DNA of 64,000 nucleotides from Desulfatiglans anilini DSM 4660 (GTDB lineage Bacteria; Desulfobacterota; DSM-4660; Desulfatiglandales; Desulfatiglandaceae), in contig NZ_AULM01000016.1 of the NCBI RefSeq assembly GCF_000422285.1, positions 1 to 64,000 of the forward strand. The letters are read 5' to 3'. Under the pieces are notes generated by a model. The model worked only from the letters and a program-made list of their open reading frames with translations, made no database searches and was not told where the DNA came from. The position numbers and the translations under genes were made by a program. Positions within the stretch are counted from its first letter, which is position 1. The number at the start of each line of letters is the position of its first letter. This document shows, in pieces, positions 27,838 through 36,313 of the stretch.

Positions 27838-28623
27838 CTGCCCTACCAGTGCACTGCCCGTTAGCGGGTGTCGGCACAGGTTCCGGCCCGCCGAGTAGTT
27901 GTGCCCGGCTGGGCCGGACGGGTGCCGAAGACTCATCTCAAATCCTGAACACCTTACCATGAAAATCCCTTCCGGCAATCCCGATTTTTCTGCCGCACGT
28001 CCAACGAAACCCCACGCGAACCAAATTTTGAAGGGCAGGTTCGATAGGCTGAAAGGCTTCCCATGCAAGAAGCCCCTTGTCGTCCGGAGGGCGTGGAGAC
28101 AAATGCCGACGACCTGGTCTCAACAGGCTTGAATTCACGCCATTTTTGACATTGCCGTAGAGAGTTTCGTTTCCCTCAAAGCTCCTCTGCCCGAGGTCCG
28201 TGAGGTGTCCGGTATGAGCCGATTTCCTACAAGGGTTTCGAGGTGTCGGCCGGTGCAGGCGAAATCATTGTATGCCCCGATGAAGATGGGTTTTAATATC
28301 AGTATTTCCTGTTTGACAAATCGTTAAAATTTATATTATCATGTGTTCTTGTTTATGCATTCCGGCGGTCTCTTTAAGACTCGATAATCCGAGTAAAGGG
28401 TCCATCGTTCTGCGGAGGTTCGCGCCGGGAAGCCGAGCGCCGCGAGCCTGCCCGCCAATTCGGCGCGCCGCCGCCCGCCGGAGGCATCGTTTCATGGGGC
28501 TATAGGGCCGATAGTACCGGCGGGCAAACAGGCATCGGAACGTATAGGGGTCGTACCATCTGGTCGACCGATGCAAAAAGCGGAAGCTCAACCGAAGAGA
28601 AGAATCGAAAGGAGCATAATACC
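27838..28623. other. Intergenic region upstream of double-cubane reductase
   Basis: About 780 bases between divergent transcription units. The middle is AT-rich and holds the promoter module at 28304-28339. The rest shows no supported gene. The right part, from about 28420, is GC-rich and may be a long 5' leader. Confidence 0.4.
28304..28339 (+). promoter_or_regulatory. Promoter module upstream of double-cubane reductase (copy 1)
   Basis: ATTTCCTGTTTGACA (28304-28318) includes a perfect -35 TTGACA, and TATTAT (28334-28339) follows after 15 bases. The same 15-base block occurs inverted at 31649-31663 with matching surroundings. The shared ATTTCCTG just upstream of the -35 may be an activator or repressor site. 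Confidence 0.5.
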
Positions 28624-29901
28624 ATGGCAGAGGATTACCGATCCATGTGGGCGGACCTGGGGCTCGACCTGGCGGCCCACGATGCGTTGTTGGCGGTGTT
28701 GGGACAGGCCTATCAGGACATCTACATGTCGCAGAAAGACCGTCCGGAGGGAATGGGCTACTTCGACTTCGTCATGAGCGAAGTCCATGGCCTCAGGATC
28801 AAGGAACTGCTGGATGAGAAGGCAGCCGGGCGGAAGATCATCGGCTCCTACTGCGTTTTCGTGCCGGAGGAAATCGTCCTGGCCGCCAATGCCACCCTGG
28901 TGGGACTTTGCTCGGGGGCGGACTTCGCCATGGAGGATGTGGAAAAAATCCTGCCTCGCAATACCTGCGCCCTGATCAAATCCTCCTTCGGCTTCAAGAT
29001 CGGCAAGGTCTGCCCCTATCTCGAGAGCGCGGACATGATCGTTGGGGAGAACACCTGCGACGGCAAGAAGAAGGCCTACGAGTCCTTGAAGGATCTCGTC
29101 AAAAACCTTTATGTCATGGATCTCCCGCAGGTCAAATCCCAAAACGGGAAGGCCCTTCTGAAGGCGGAGTATCTGCGTTTCAAGGAAGCCGTCGAGGATC
29201 TCACCGGGATTCCGGTGACCGCCGAATCGCTGAAGCAGGCGGTACGTACGGTCAATGCCAAGCGCGCCGCTGTTCATCGGCTGTCGCTGCTCCGGAAGGC
29301 CGATCCGGCGCCCGTATCGGGACTGGATGCCCTGCTGGTCAATCAGGTCTTTTTCTATGACAACCCGGCGCGGTTCACTGAATCCGTGAACAAGATCTGC
29401 GACGAGCTGGAGCGGCGGATCGAGCTGAAGAAAGGCGTCTTCCCCGCAAAGACCCCGCGTATCCTGATATCGGGCTGTCCGCAGGCCGTACCGAACTGGA
29501 AACTCCCCATGATCGTCGAAGGCGCCGGGGCGGTGATCGTGGGTGAGGAGTCCTGCGTGGGCGAACGCGGCACCCGCAATCTTACGGATGAAACCGGTGA
29601 AACCGTGGATGAAATGCTGGATGCGATCGTCGATCGTTATTTCGAAATCGATTGCGCCATCTTTACGCCCAATCCCGATCGGCTCGAGCACATCCGGGAG
29701 ATGGTCGCCGCCTACAATGCGGATGGTGTAATCCATTATGGACTCCAGTTCTGCCAGCCTTATTTGATGGAGTCGATGCCGGTCGAAAAAGCCCTGGAAG
29801 ATATGGGGATTCCCTGTCTGCGCATCGAGACCGACTACAGTATGGAGGACGTCGGCCAGCTGAGGACTCGGGTGGAGGCGTTCGTCGAACAGCTTCGGTA
29901 A
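28624..29901 (+). CDS. Double-cubane-cluster protein, 2-hydroxyacyl-CoA dehydratase/benzoyl-CoA reductase family (BcrB/HgdB)
   Basis: This 425-residue protein belongs to the HgdB/BcrB family. It lacks a partner subunit gene, which fits the single-subunit double-cubane cluster reductases (DCCP type, YjiM-like). Conserved Cys stand at SYCVFVPEE, LVGLCSGA, RNTCALIKSS, KVCPYL, ENTCDGKKK, LISGCPQ, EESCVGERG and QFCQPY. Several of these bind the [Fe8S9]-type double cubane. Such enzymes take electrons from an ATP-driven activase to reduce small substrates such as acetylene; the natural substrate is unknown. AGGAG lies about ten bases before the ATG. The activase gene follows on the same strand, 230 bases on. 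Confidence 0.9.
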   Translation: MAEDYRSMWADLGLDLAAHDALLAVLGQAYQDIYMSQKDRPEGMGYFDFVMSEVHGLRIKELLDEKAAGRKIIGSYCVFVPEEIVLAANATLVGLCSGADFAMEDVEKILPRNTCALIKSSFGFKIGKVCPYLESADMIVGENTCDGKKKAYESLKDLVKNLYVMDLPQVKSQNGKALLKAEYLRFKEAVEDLTGIPVTAESLKQAVRTVNAKRAAVHRLSLLRKADPAPVSGLDALLVNQVFFYDNPARFTESVNKICDELERRIELKKGVFPAKTPRILISGCPQAVPNWKLPMIVEGAGAVIVGEESCVGERGTRNLTDETGETVDEMLDAIVDRYFEIDCAIFTPNPDRLEHIREMVAAYNADGVIHYGLQFCQPYLMESMPVEKALEDMGIPCLRIETDYSMEDVGQLRTRVEAFVEQLR

Positions 29902-30131
29902 GCCAGGCTGCAGACAGCGTCCCTTCAGACGGGTTTTTTCGCTGATCTCAAGGGTTGCCTCCGGCTGCTTCGGCTTCAGGCGGTCCCAAGTTTCCTGTTG
30001 GATCAAGACCGCCGCGCCGTCCGGCGGTGGGTATTCTCCGCAGGGCTATGTCTTCCGGAAGGGAAGGCCGTTGTTTTTCACGGACATGTTCAGGGTGCAT
30101 GCATCCTGGGCGAAGAGGGGTTTGGATACAC

Positions 30132-30878
30132 ATGCGTTTTGCAGGAATCGACATTGGTTCTCGCACCATTGAACTGGTGGTTGTGGGTGAAGCAGGCGAG
30201 ATCGTTTCCAGCGTGCAGGCCGACACCGGGTTCGACCCGATGGCCGAGGCGAAGCGGCTGACCGAGGAGGTGACGTTCGACCGGATCATGGCAACCGGCT
30301 ATGGCCGGAATCTTTTCGAGATCTCCTTCGATGCACCGACGGTGACGGAAATCAAGGCCCACGCCAGAGGTGCACGTGCAATCTTCCCCGAGGCCCAAAC
30401 CGTGCTCGACATCGGCGGGCAGGACAGCAAGGCCATTGCGCTGTTCGAAAACGGGAAGGTGAAAAAGTTCGAGATGAACGACCGCTGTGCCGCCGGTACC
30501 GGGAAATTTTTGGAGATTATGGCAAGAACACTGGGGTTCGCCATCGAAGCCTTCGGCCAAGAGGCCCTTAAAGCGAACAGAGAACTCAGCATATCGAGTA
30601 TGTGCACCGTATTCGCTGAATCGGAGGTCACCTCCCTGATCGCGAAGGGCAACGACCGGCTGGAGATCGCCCTCGGCCTGCACGCCAGCGTCATCCGCCG
30701 GGCTGCGAGCATGATCAGCCGGATTGCGTCCGGGGGAGACATCGTATTCACCGGCGGTGTTGCCAAGAATCCGTGCATGCGCCGGCTGCTGGAGGAAAGG
30801 CTCGGCCGAAGGGTGCTCGTGCCGGAGGATCCGCAGTCCGTGGGTGCCTTCGGCGCAGCGCTTCTGGCGGGGGAATAG
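30132..30878 (+). CDS. Acyl-CoA dehydratase/benzoyl-CoA reductase activase (BadF/BcrAD family)
   Basis: The 248-residue product is an ASKHA-fold ATPase that pumps electrons into dehydratase or reductase partners. It has the phosphate-1 motif GIDIGSRTIELVV, DIGGQDSKAIAL, and the cluster ligands MNDRCAAGTGKFLE and ISSMCTVFAESEV: one Cys from each of two subunits holds a shared [4Fe-4S]. The adenosine motif is FTGGVAKNPCM. The natural partner is the double-cubane protein encoded upstream. I chose the ATG at 30132 because it begins the MRFAGIDIGS core; the frame continues upstream without similarity. Confidence 0.93.
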   Translation: MRFAGIDIGSRTIELVVVGEAGEIVSSVQADTGFDPMAEAKRLTEEVTFDRIMATGYGRNLFEISFDAPTVTEIKAHARGARAIFPEAQTVLDIGGQDSKAIALFENGKVKKFEMNDRCAAGTGKFLEIMARTLGFAIEAFGQEALKANRELSISSMCTVFAESEVTSLIAKGNDRLEIALGLHASVIRRAASMISRIASGGDIVFTGGVAKNPCMRRLLEERLGRRVLVPEDPQSVGAFGAALLAGE

Positions 30879-30953
30879 ATTTATGATTTAAGAGAGCTAT
30901 GGCTATCCCGAGCGGCTTTACGATTTGATTTAAAAGCTCTTGCGGCTTTTTAT

Positions 30954-31493
30954 CTAGTCGGTGTCTTTACTGCACAGACCGCAGAAAATCTTCCTGAGAA
31001 CATTCTGATCGATCTTCTTCATGAGGATTTCGTCATAGTCCGTTTCTTCATCGCGACTTAAATCCAGAGGCTTATTGTCTCTCTGCGTGTAATCCTCAGG
31101 GTTTTTTTCATCTATCGCATCCGTTAAGTCCGGTTCAAAGCGCCTATTGTTTTCGATCCAGCGATCGCAATCGTCATGGGTACCCACATAAGTGATGAAA
31201 ATATCGCCGCCATATTCTATGCATATCAGCCGGTATCCACTCCCCAAGTCGTATTTTATGCATTTATCAATTCGCAATTCCCCGTGTTTGGTTTTATTGT
31301 ATATATCATCAAAAAGCGAGAAATCCTCCCCGATAAGATTCTTAATGATTTCGTCTGCTTTGCTTGCAGCGATCGTGGACTTTTTATCGCCTCGCCTCAG
31401 GATTTCGAGACGCCTTTTGAACCTTGATTTACGATGAAAGAAAACCGCCATATGATCAGACTCGAAAACAACCAGGAACGGACCTGCTCTCAT
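30954..31493 (-). CDS. Hypothetical AT-rich gene, possible RelE/HigB-like toxin
   Basis: This 179-residue protein is clearly more AT-rich than its neighbours. The middle (about 25-120: KIIKNLIGEDFS..., then IKYDLGSGYRLICIEYGGDIFITYVGTHDDCDRWIE) resembles the beta-sheet core of RelE/HigB-type ribonucleases, where a basic helix precedes a YRL...Y.G strand pair ending in HxxxDRW. The C-terminal 60 residues are acidic and of unknown role. No antitoxin-like partner lies next to it. The start at 31493 has a weak AGG site; Met15 is an alternative. Its promoter matches that of the double-cubane gene in inverted orientation. The toxin idea is weak inference. Confidence 0.55.
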   Translation of the reverse strand: MRAGPFLVVFESDHMAVFFHRKSRFKRRLEILRRGDKKSTIAASKADEIIKNLIGEDFSLFDDIYNKTKHGELRIDKCIKYDLGSGYRLICIEYGGDIFITYVGTHDDCDRWIENNRRFEPDLTDAIDEKNPEDYTQRDNKPLDLSRDEETDYDEILMKKIDQNVLRKIFCGLCSKDTD

Positions 31494-31892
31494 TCGTATA
31501 CCTGTTGATCAGAGGCTAAAAGATCATTCCCCGAGCGAGACGTTGAGACGTTCACAGATTCGACCGATAGGTAAAGCCTCGAAGCCGGTCCACGCAAGAA
31601 CTCCTTTTGCGATTATTGATAACGATAATATGTGATTTAATCCGATATGTCAAACAGGAAATTACGATGATAAAAGGTCAAGCCTTCGGAATCTTTATAA
31701 AGGGAAGGGAAAGAAACCGTTCGATTCCGGGGCGAGAGCGGATGCACTGCTCCAGGATTTGGCCCCTATAAGGAATTTCACCCGCCCTTGATGCTGTTGT
31801 GCAGGCCGAGGTGCTGTCATGATTGCGCGCCGGTCGAAAAAACTGGATCCGGGCCGCGGCCGGACCTATTGGCCTGCTTCTGTGGCCAAAGA
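31494..31892. other. Intergenic AT-rich region with promoter and Fur-like sequence
   Basis: About 400 bases. It contains the minus-strand promoter module (31625-31663) and GATAACGATAAT (31618-31629), which resembles two Fur-type hexamers and overlaps the -10. I see no gene here. Confidence 0.4.
31625..31663 (-). promoter_or_regulatory. Promoter module of the AT-rich gene (inverted copy 2)
   Basis: Read on the minus strand, ATTTCCTGTTTGACA (31663-31649) gives a -35 TTGACA and TATTAT (31630-31625) a -10 after 18 bases. It matches the block at 28304-28339 upstream of the double-cubane gene and points toward the gene starting at 31493. Confidence 0.5.
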
Positions 31893-34244
31893 CTATCCGA
31901 AAGGCGGCCACAGGACCGGCAGCAGCGCGACGGAGACAAGCAGCGAGATGATCGTGATGGGGACGCCGACCTTCACATAGTCCATGAAGCGGTAGCCGCC
32001 CGGTCCCATGACCAGTAGATGGGCGGGATGCGAGAGGGGGCTCGCGAAGCTCGACGAGGCCGAAATGGCTACGGTCATCATCAGGAGATGCGGCGAAATC
32101 CCTAGCGATGCGGCGGCGCTCAGCGCCACCGGTGCCATGAGGACCACCAGGGCCGCCGTGGGGATGATCTGGGTGCCGAGCACTGTGATGACGAAGAGGG
32201 CGGCGACGACCCATCGCGGGCCGAGATCGCCGACGGCGGCGACCAACGCGCCGGCCCCCATCTGGGCAGCACCCGTGTTTTCGATGGCGGCTCCGAGCGG
32301 CAGCATCGCTGCAATCAGAAATACGACTTTCCACTCGATGGCCCGGTAGGCCTCCTCCATGCTCAGGCAGCCGAAGAGCACCATCAGCGCGGCACCGGTA
32401 AGGGCGGCAATGGCGATCGGTACCAGGCCGAGGATAGCGCTTGCGAGGACCGCGAGCATAATGGCCACTGCAACCCGTGCTTTTTCGAGGCGGGGCGCCC
32501 GGGCGGCCGCTTCGTCGAGTACGAGAAAATCGGGGTCGCGGGCCAGATTTTCCAGGCTTTGACGCTGTCCATATACCAGGAGGGCGTCTCCGAATTGGAG
32601 CGGCATGTCTTGAAGACCGGTCCGATAGGCGCGGCCCCTTCTCCAGATGGCGAGGACACTGATGCCGTAACGCTCGCGGAAAAGGAGATCGGCGAGGGTC
32701 CGGCCGGCCAGGCTGGTTCTGGGCGAGAGCAAAACCTCGGTTGCGCCGATCTGCTGGGATTCCAGTTCGGCGGCCAGGCTGGTGGACCGTTCCGAGATTT
32801 CCAGATCCTGAAGCCCTTCCAGCACCTCGAGGTCTCGGGTCGAGCCCTGCAGCACCAGAAGGTCTCCAGGCTGTATCTTTTCGTCCGGTGATGGCATGCA
32901 CAGCACTTCCTCTCCGCGCGCGAGGCCGATCACCGTCAGACCGAACCCGTTTCCCAGACGACTCTCTATCAGGTTGTGCTCCGCGAGCACCGATCCCGCA
33001 GGAACGCGCACAGGCAGAAGTTCGGTGCGCCTGGCGGCAAGGATGCCTGCCTCGTGATCCGGCACGATATGCAGATCCGAGATGAGCCCGAGGGCCGCCA
33101 GCTTTTCGAGGGCCTCAGACTCGCCCTGCAGGATCAGCTTTTCGCCTTCGGCCAGACGATGGCGCCGCAGATCCTTGACCTCGGTTTCATCCGAGGCGTG
33201 GAGTGCGAGCACCTGGGCGCGATGTTCGCGCCGCAGGCCGCTTTCCGCCAGTGTAGAGCTAAGCAGCGGCGAGCCTTCGGGAATGCGCGCCTCAGCGATT
33301 TGCAGGCATCGCGGGAAGAGGTTCTGCGCGAGTTCGACCGGCTCTACCTGGAGGTGCTCGCTGGCACGGAAGCCCTCCAGGAATTCAGGGGTGCCATGCA
33401 CAACCAGGGTGTCGCCTGCCTGCAGGATGTCGTTCGGACGCGGAGCGAGCATCAGCACCCCTTTTCGCTGAAGCGCCAGCACGGTGAGATAAAGGGCCGA
33501 TCCGAGCCTGCTCTCGGCGAGGGTACGGCCGTCGAGTGGAGAGCCTTTCGGGATGCGTGTCGTAAAAATGTGGGCAGCGAGCTGATAAGACGTGCCGATG
33601 GAGGGGCGGTCAACGCCTTCCTGCGGGGTGGTGCGGCTCGGGAGCAGACGCCTTCCGATCACGACCATGAACAAGATCCCGGCAGCAACGATGGCACCGG
33701 TGATCGGTGTAAAGTCGAAAAGGCCGAAGGGCTGCAGGCCGGCGCTGCGAATGGCGTCGGTCACCAGGATGTTGGGAGGGGTGGAAATGCCGGTGAACGG
33801 GCCCCCGAGGAGGCACCCGAGCGCCAGGGGCAGGAGCAGCCGCGAAGGGGGGCGTCCGCTGCGCCGGGCCAGGTCCATCGTCGCCGGCAGCAGAATCGCG
33901 GCGACCGTGACCGTGTTGATGAGGGCCGAGAGCAGGCTGGCCGCAACCATCAGGGCCGTTATGAGCAGCGCTTCGCTGCCCTTGGCGAAGCGCTGCAGCG
34001 GCCGCCCGAGCTGGTGGGCGATGCCGGTGCGCGTCAGTCCGGCGGACAGGATGAACAGGGCCCACACCGTGACCACCGCCGGGCTGCTGAACCCCGCCAG
34101 CGCCTCCTGGGCGTTGACAAGGCCTGTCAAGGCAAGGGCGGAGAGCACCAGCAGGCCGACGACATCCACCCTCAGCCATCCCCCGACAAAAAGGACGAAG
34201 GCTGCAGCGACGATGGCCAGGAGTATGAGGACTTCGATGGTCAA
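31893..34244 (-). CDS. SLC13/DASS-family permease with four RCK_C domains
   Basis: This 783-residue protein has an N-terminal membrane half (about 1-205) and a C-terminal one (about 555-783) of the divalent anion/sodium symporter fold. Key loops are SALINTVTVAAILLP, TGISTPPNILV and ASPLSHPAHLLVM. Between them are four TrkA_C-like (RCK_C) domains, each starting with a strand such as RIPKGSPLDGRTLAES, RIPEGSPLLSSTLAES, RVPAGSVLAEHNLIES or LSPRTSLAGRTLADL. Many bacterial relatives carry two. The transported anion could be sulfate, dicarboxylate or citrate. RCK_C domains usually sense a small ligand. The gene is alone on its strand. Confidence 0.9.
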   Translation of the reverse strand: MTIEVLILLAIVAAAFVLFVGGWLRVDVVGLLVLSALALTGLVNAQEALAGFSSPAVVTVWALFILSAGLTRTGIAHQLGRPLQRFAKGSEALLITALMVAASLLSALINTVTVAAILLPATMDLARRSGRPPSRLLLPLALGCLLGGPFTGISTPPNILVTDAIRSAGLQPFGLFDFTPITGAIVAAGILFMVVIGRRLLPSRTTPQEGVDRPSIGTSYQLAAHIFTTRIPKGSPLDGRTLAESRLGSALYLTVLALQRKGVLMLAPRPNDILQAGDTLVVHGTPEFLEGFRASEHLQVEPVELAQNLFPRCLQIAEARIPEGSPLLSSTLAESGLRREHRAQVLALHASDETEVKDLRRHRLAEGEKLILQGESEALEKLAALGLISDLHIVPDHEAGILAARRTELLPVRVPAGSVLAEHNLIESRLGNGFGLTVIGLARGEEVLCMPSPDEKIQPGDLLVLQGSTRDLEVLEGLQDLEISERSTSLAAELESQQIGATEVLLSPRTSLAGRTLADLLFRERYGISVLAIWRRGRAYRTGLQDMPLQFGDALLVYGQRQSLENLARDPDFLVLDEAAARAPRLEKARVAVAIMLAVLASAILGLVPIAIAALTGAALMVLFGCLSMEEAYRAIEWKVVFLIAAMLPLGAAIENTGAAQMGAGALVAAVGDLGPRWVVAALFVITVLGTQIIPTAALVVLMAPVALSAAASLGISPHLLMMTVAISASSSFASPLSHPAHLLVMGPGGYRFMDYVKVGVPITIISLLVSVALLPVLWPPFG

Positions 34245-34356
34245 GTTGCGCTCCCCCGTAGTCGCGAGCTCATCATTTCACCCTTATTCGACAAGCGTCT
34301 TTCCCTTTATGATGACTCCGCACGTGTTTCACGTGAAACCGTTGTCGAGATGTTCT

Positions 34357-34668
34357 TCATCCGGCCGGAGGGGTTGGGGATTTCCGGCGGGAGGCGACGA
34401 AGGCCGCGACCCCGAACAGGCCGAAGATATACCCGATGCCCCCGAAGATGTCTTTCACGCCGGGCATGGAAAGATCGGCCCGCAGGGCTGCAATTTCACG
34501 CTGAATGCGCCGGAGATCCGTTGACAGCGCGCTGTTCTGCTCTTTAAGAAGGGCCATCATGGCCTGAGTCTGTCCCTCGGGAAGATCCTGCGCATGGACG
34601 GGGGCAGGCGGGCCGAAAAGCAGAACCCACAGAAGACCTGTCAATAAGGCTTTTTGCAGGCGGATCAC
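34357..34668 (-). CDS. Small secreted membrane protein, coiled coil plus C-terminal helix (NikL C-terminal-like)
   Basis: The 103-residue product has a signal peptide (about 1-26, ending VHA-Q), a coiled-coil stretch (MMALLKEQNSALSTDLRRIQ and on, about 37-68) and a membrane helix (about 74-90) with a short basic tail. It starts at a GTG that overlaps the stop of the preceding gene by four bases, with GGAG eight bases upstream. In NikL-type accessory proteins of nickel ECF transporters, a beta-sandwich, a coiled coil and a membrane helix occur in one chain. Here the beta-sandwich is in the preceding gene, so the two genes may form a split NikL. This is inference from architecture. Confidence 0.65.
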   Translation of the reverse strand: MIRLQKALLTGLLWVLLFGPPAPVHAQDLPEGQTQAMMALLKEQNSALSTDLRRIQREIAALRADLSMPGVKDIFGGIGYIFGLFGVAAFVASRRKSPTPPAG

Positions 34669-34997
34669 TTGCCGGTCTCCACGTCAGATCTTTTCAGGTC
34701 GAAGCTGTTTCGGTGCCCCATGCCCGCGTCGATGACGATCTTCAAGTCATCCATTTTGGGAATGTCAAAGCTGAACAATCCTTTATCGTCTGTCACTCCC
34801 TCCAGAAGCAATCGGTCCGAGCTGTCGTACACCTGCACTTTGCCGCCGATAATGGCCTTGCCGTCCGGGAAATAGCTTTCCGTATAGATCTTTCCGGCTT
34901 CGGCGTAGGCAAAGACGTTCACCTTGTGCGCCAGCGCGGTCCCAGAGAAAAGGAAAATTGCAACAAAGGCCAGAATTCCGCAACGCCTGATTTTCAT
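34665..34997 (-). CDS. Periplasmic carboxypeptidase-regulatory-like protein (NikL N-terminal-like)
   Basis: The 110-residue product has a signal peptide (ending ALA-HKV) and a single beta-sandwich: HKVNVFAYAEAGKIYTESYFPDG, KVQVYDSSDRLLLEGVTDDKGLFSFDIP and IDAGMGHRNSF lie in the order seen in NikL-like proteins. The mature protein begins with His, a common feature of copper- or nickel-handling periplasmic proteins, and a second His sits in GMGHR. GGAGG lies five bases before the ATG at 34997. It overlaps the coiled-coil gene and follows the DUF4198 gene at 35237, with a repeat element between. Confidence 0.7.
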   Translation of the reverse strand: MKIRRCGILAFVAIFLFSGTALAHKVNVFAYAEAGKIYTESYFPDGKAIIGGKVQVYDSSDRLLLEGVTDDKGLFSFDIPKMDDLKIVIDAGMGHRNSFDLKRSDVETGK

Positions 34998-35061
34998 GTA
35001 AACCTCCGTTAATTTCGAATCCATTCCGGTGATAAGGCCGTTTCCTGATGCAAGCCCGTTT

Positions 35062-35235
35062 GTGTCCATCCGGTAATGGTCCCCCGGTACTACCCAGTTT
35101 CCAATCCGGGAATGAGGATTTTTAGCCAATATCAAGGAAATCCAGCGTTTGCGCGGAGGCGGCCTGGTGGTCGCCGCACAAGCAAACGTGCAGATGGACG
35201 CCGAGATTGGCAAAAAAGACCATTTCCGGATGGAA
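35062..35235 (-). repeat. Dispersed palindromic intergenic repeat, copy B
   Basis: On the minus strand this copy has the full order seen at 44522: left end CATCCGGAAATGGTC, outer arm TTTTTTGCCAATC, inner palindrome around GCTTGTGCGGCGACC, right arm GATATTGGC, then the tail unit beginning CTCATTCCCGGATTGG. It lies between two genes of the NikK/NikL-like set without breaking either. Confidence 0.8.
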
Positions 35236-35236
35236 G

Positions 35237-36046
35237 CTAGTTCATATCGCGGGTGCGCACCCAGTAGACAGCCCCGATTTCCACTTCCTTTTCCTGCCCG
35301 TCCTGGTTCAGCTTCCAGTCGGCCTTGCTAAGGGCGGAGAAGCCCCACCAGCCGGCCCTCGGCATGGCGTAGGTGAAAACGCCGCCGGCATCCGCCTTGA
35401 CCACCTGCGTCACGTAGGGATCGGCCGGCGGAGTGACGACATGGGTATTCCCGGGCGATTCGTTCAGATATTCAATTTCCACTTCGGCGAACGGAACCGG
35501 CTTGCCCTTGAGCAGCACCTGCCCTGTGAAGACATTCCCGGTCCACAGCCCGTAGGGGCGGGTCAACGGCACGATCTCCGTTTCCAAACCGACCGGCTGA
35601 TCCCAGCCTGCTTCCAGACCCAGGGCGTTGACGCAAACCTTGGTGTAATGGACGATGAAACAGTCTTCGGCGGGTTCCCAGTAAGGTGCAGGTTCTGTGT
35701 AGAAAGTATAGTCCCCCGGTCTGCGGATTTCAAAATCGGCGGTCCAGAAGGTGAAGGCTTCCGTCTGATCGGGGCTCTTTCCCTTGGACGCCCGAAGGCC
35801 GCCGAGCAAGTCGGTTTTCTCGCCGTTATGGACCACGGCGAATTGCTTCGGCTTTGCCATGTCCATGTAATGCATCTCCATGGGATGGATGAACTTGATC
35901 TGAAGAGTCAGATTCTTTGGGTCGTCCTTGGTCACGATGTCATCGGACGGTATGATCGCACCGAAGTGGCCCCAGGCGGGATGGAAAGACGCCGCCAGGA
36001 GGGTCAGAACTGCAGCGGTAAGGCATGAAAAGACTTTGCGCATCAT
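35237..36046 (-). CDS. DUF4198 periplasmic protein (NikK-like nickel/cobalt accessory)
   Basis: This protein of about 269 residues has a signal peptide ending AWG-HFG, so the mature protein again begins with His. The body matches DUF4198: [11 protein letters not shown] near the start, a [13 protein letters not shown] block with several His and Met that could bind metal, and strands up to [12 protein letters not shown]. In other bacteria such proteins (NikK) accompany nickel or cobalt ECF importers. I chose the ATG at 36046, six bases after AGAGG; a TTG two codons earlier is in frame. A NikR-like operator lies 45 bases upstream. No NikM, NikQ or NikO gene is in the window. Confidence 0.82.
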   Translation of the reverse strand: MMRKVFSCLTAAVLTLLAASFHPAWGHFGAIIPSDDIVTKDDPKNLTLQIKFIHPMEMHYMDMAKPKQFAVVHNGEKTDLLGGLRASKGKSPDQTEAFTFWTADFEIRRPGDYTFYTEPAPYWEPAEDCFIVHYTKVCVNALGLEAGWDQPVGLETEIVPLTRPYGLWTGNVFTGQVLLKGKPVPFAEVEIEYLNESPGNTHVVTPPADPYVTQVVKADAGGVFTYAMPRAGWWGFSALSKADWKLNQDGQEKEVEIGAVYWVRTRDMN

Positions 36047-36088
36047 GGGCAACCTCTTGTCGGATGAAGTTCATGGTTCTGAAAAAGC

Positions 36089-36115
36089 GTGGTTACGCCT
36101 GAAACAGCTGTAATC
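36089..36115 (-). promoter_or_regulatory. NikR-like operator
   Basis: GTGGTTAC (36089-36096) and GTAATC (36110-36115) form an inverted pair separated by 13 bases. As I recall, the NikR site of delta-proteobacteria is GTGTTAC-N13/14-GTAACAC, which this resembles with a few changes. It sits 43-69 bases upstream of the DUF4198 gene start, a fitting place for nickel-dependent repression. Confidence 0.45.
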
Positions 36116-36313
36116 GGGAAAAATGGAAAGACGGGCGATGGATGTCCACCCGGCGCCTTGACAGGCAGACGAACGCGTTGAAGAAACCGGCGTCCACCAG
36201 AGACCGTCGGGCCTGATCAGGCGGGGCATGACATAAAATTCCCTCTCCCCGGACGAAAAAACAAGGCAAGCCGACTTCGGGTTCGGAGTGAAAAGGATGG
36301 ATCGGATCGGGTG

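Noticed and set aside
31618-31629. Fur box controlling an iron gene
   Set aside because: Only two of three hexamers match, it overlaps a -10 box, and the downstream gene has no iron link.
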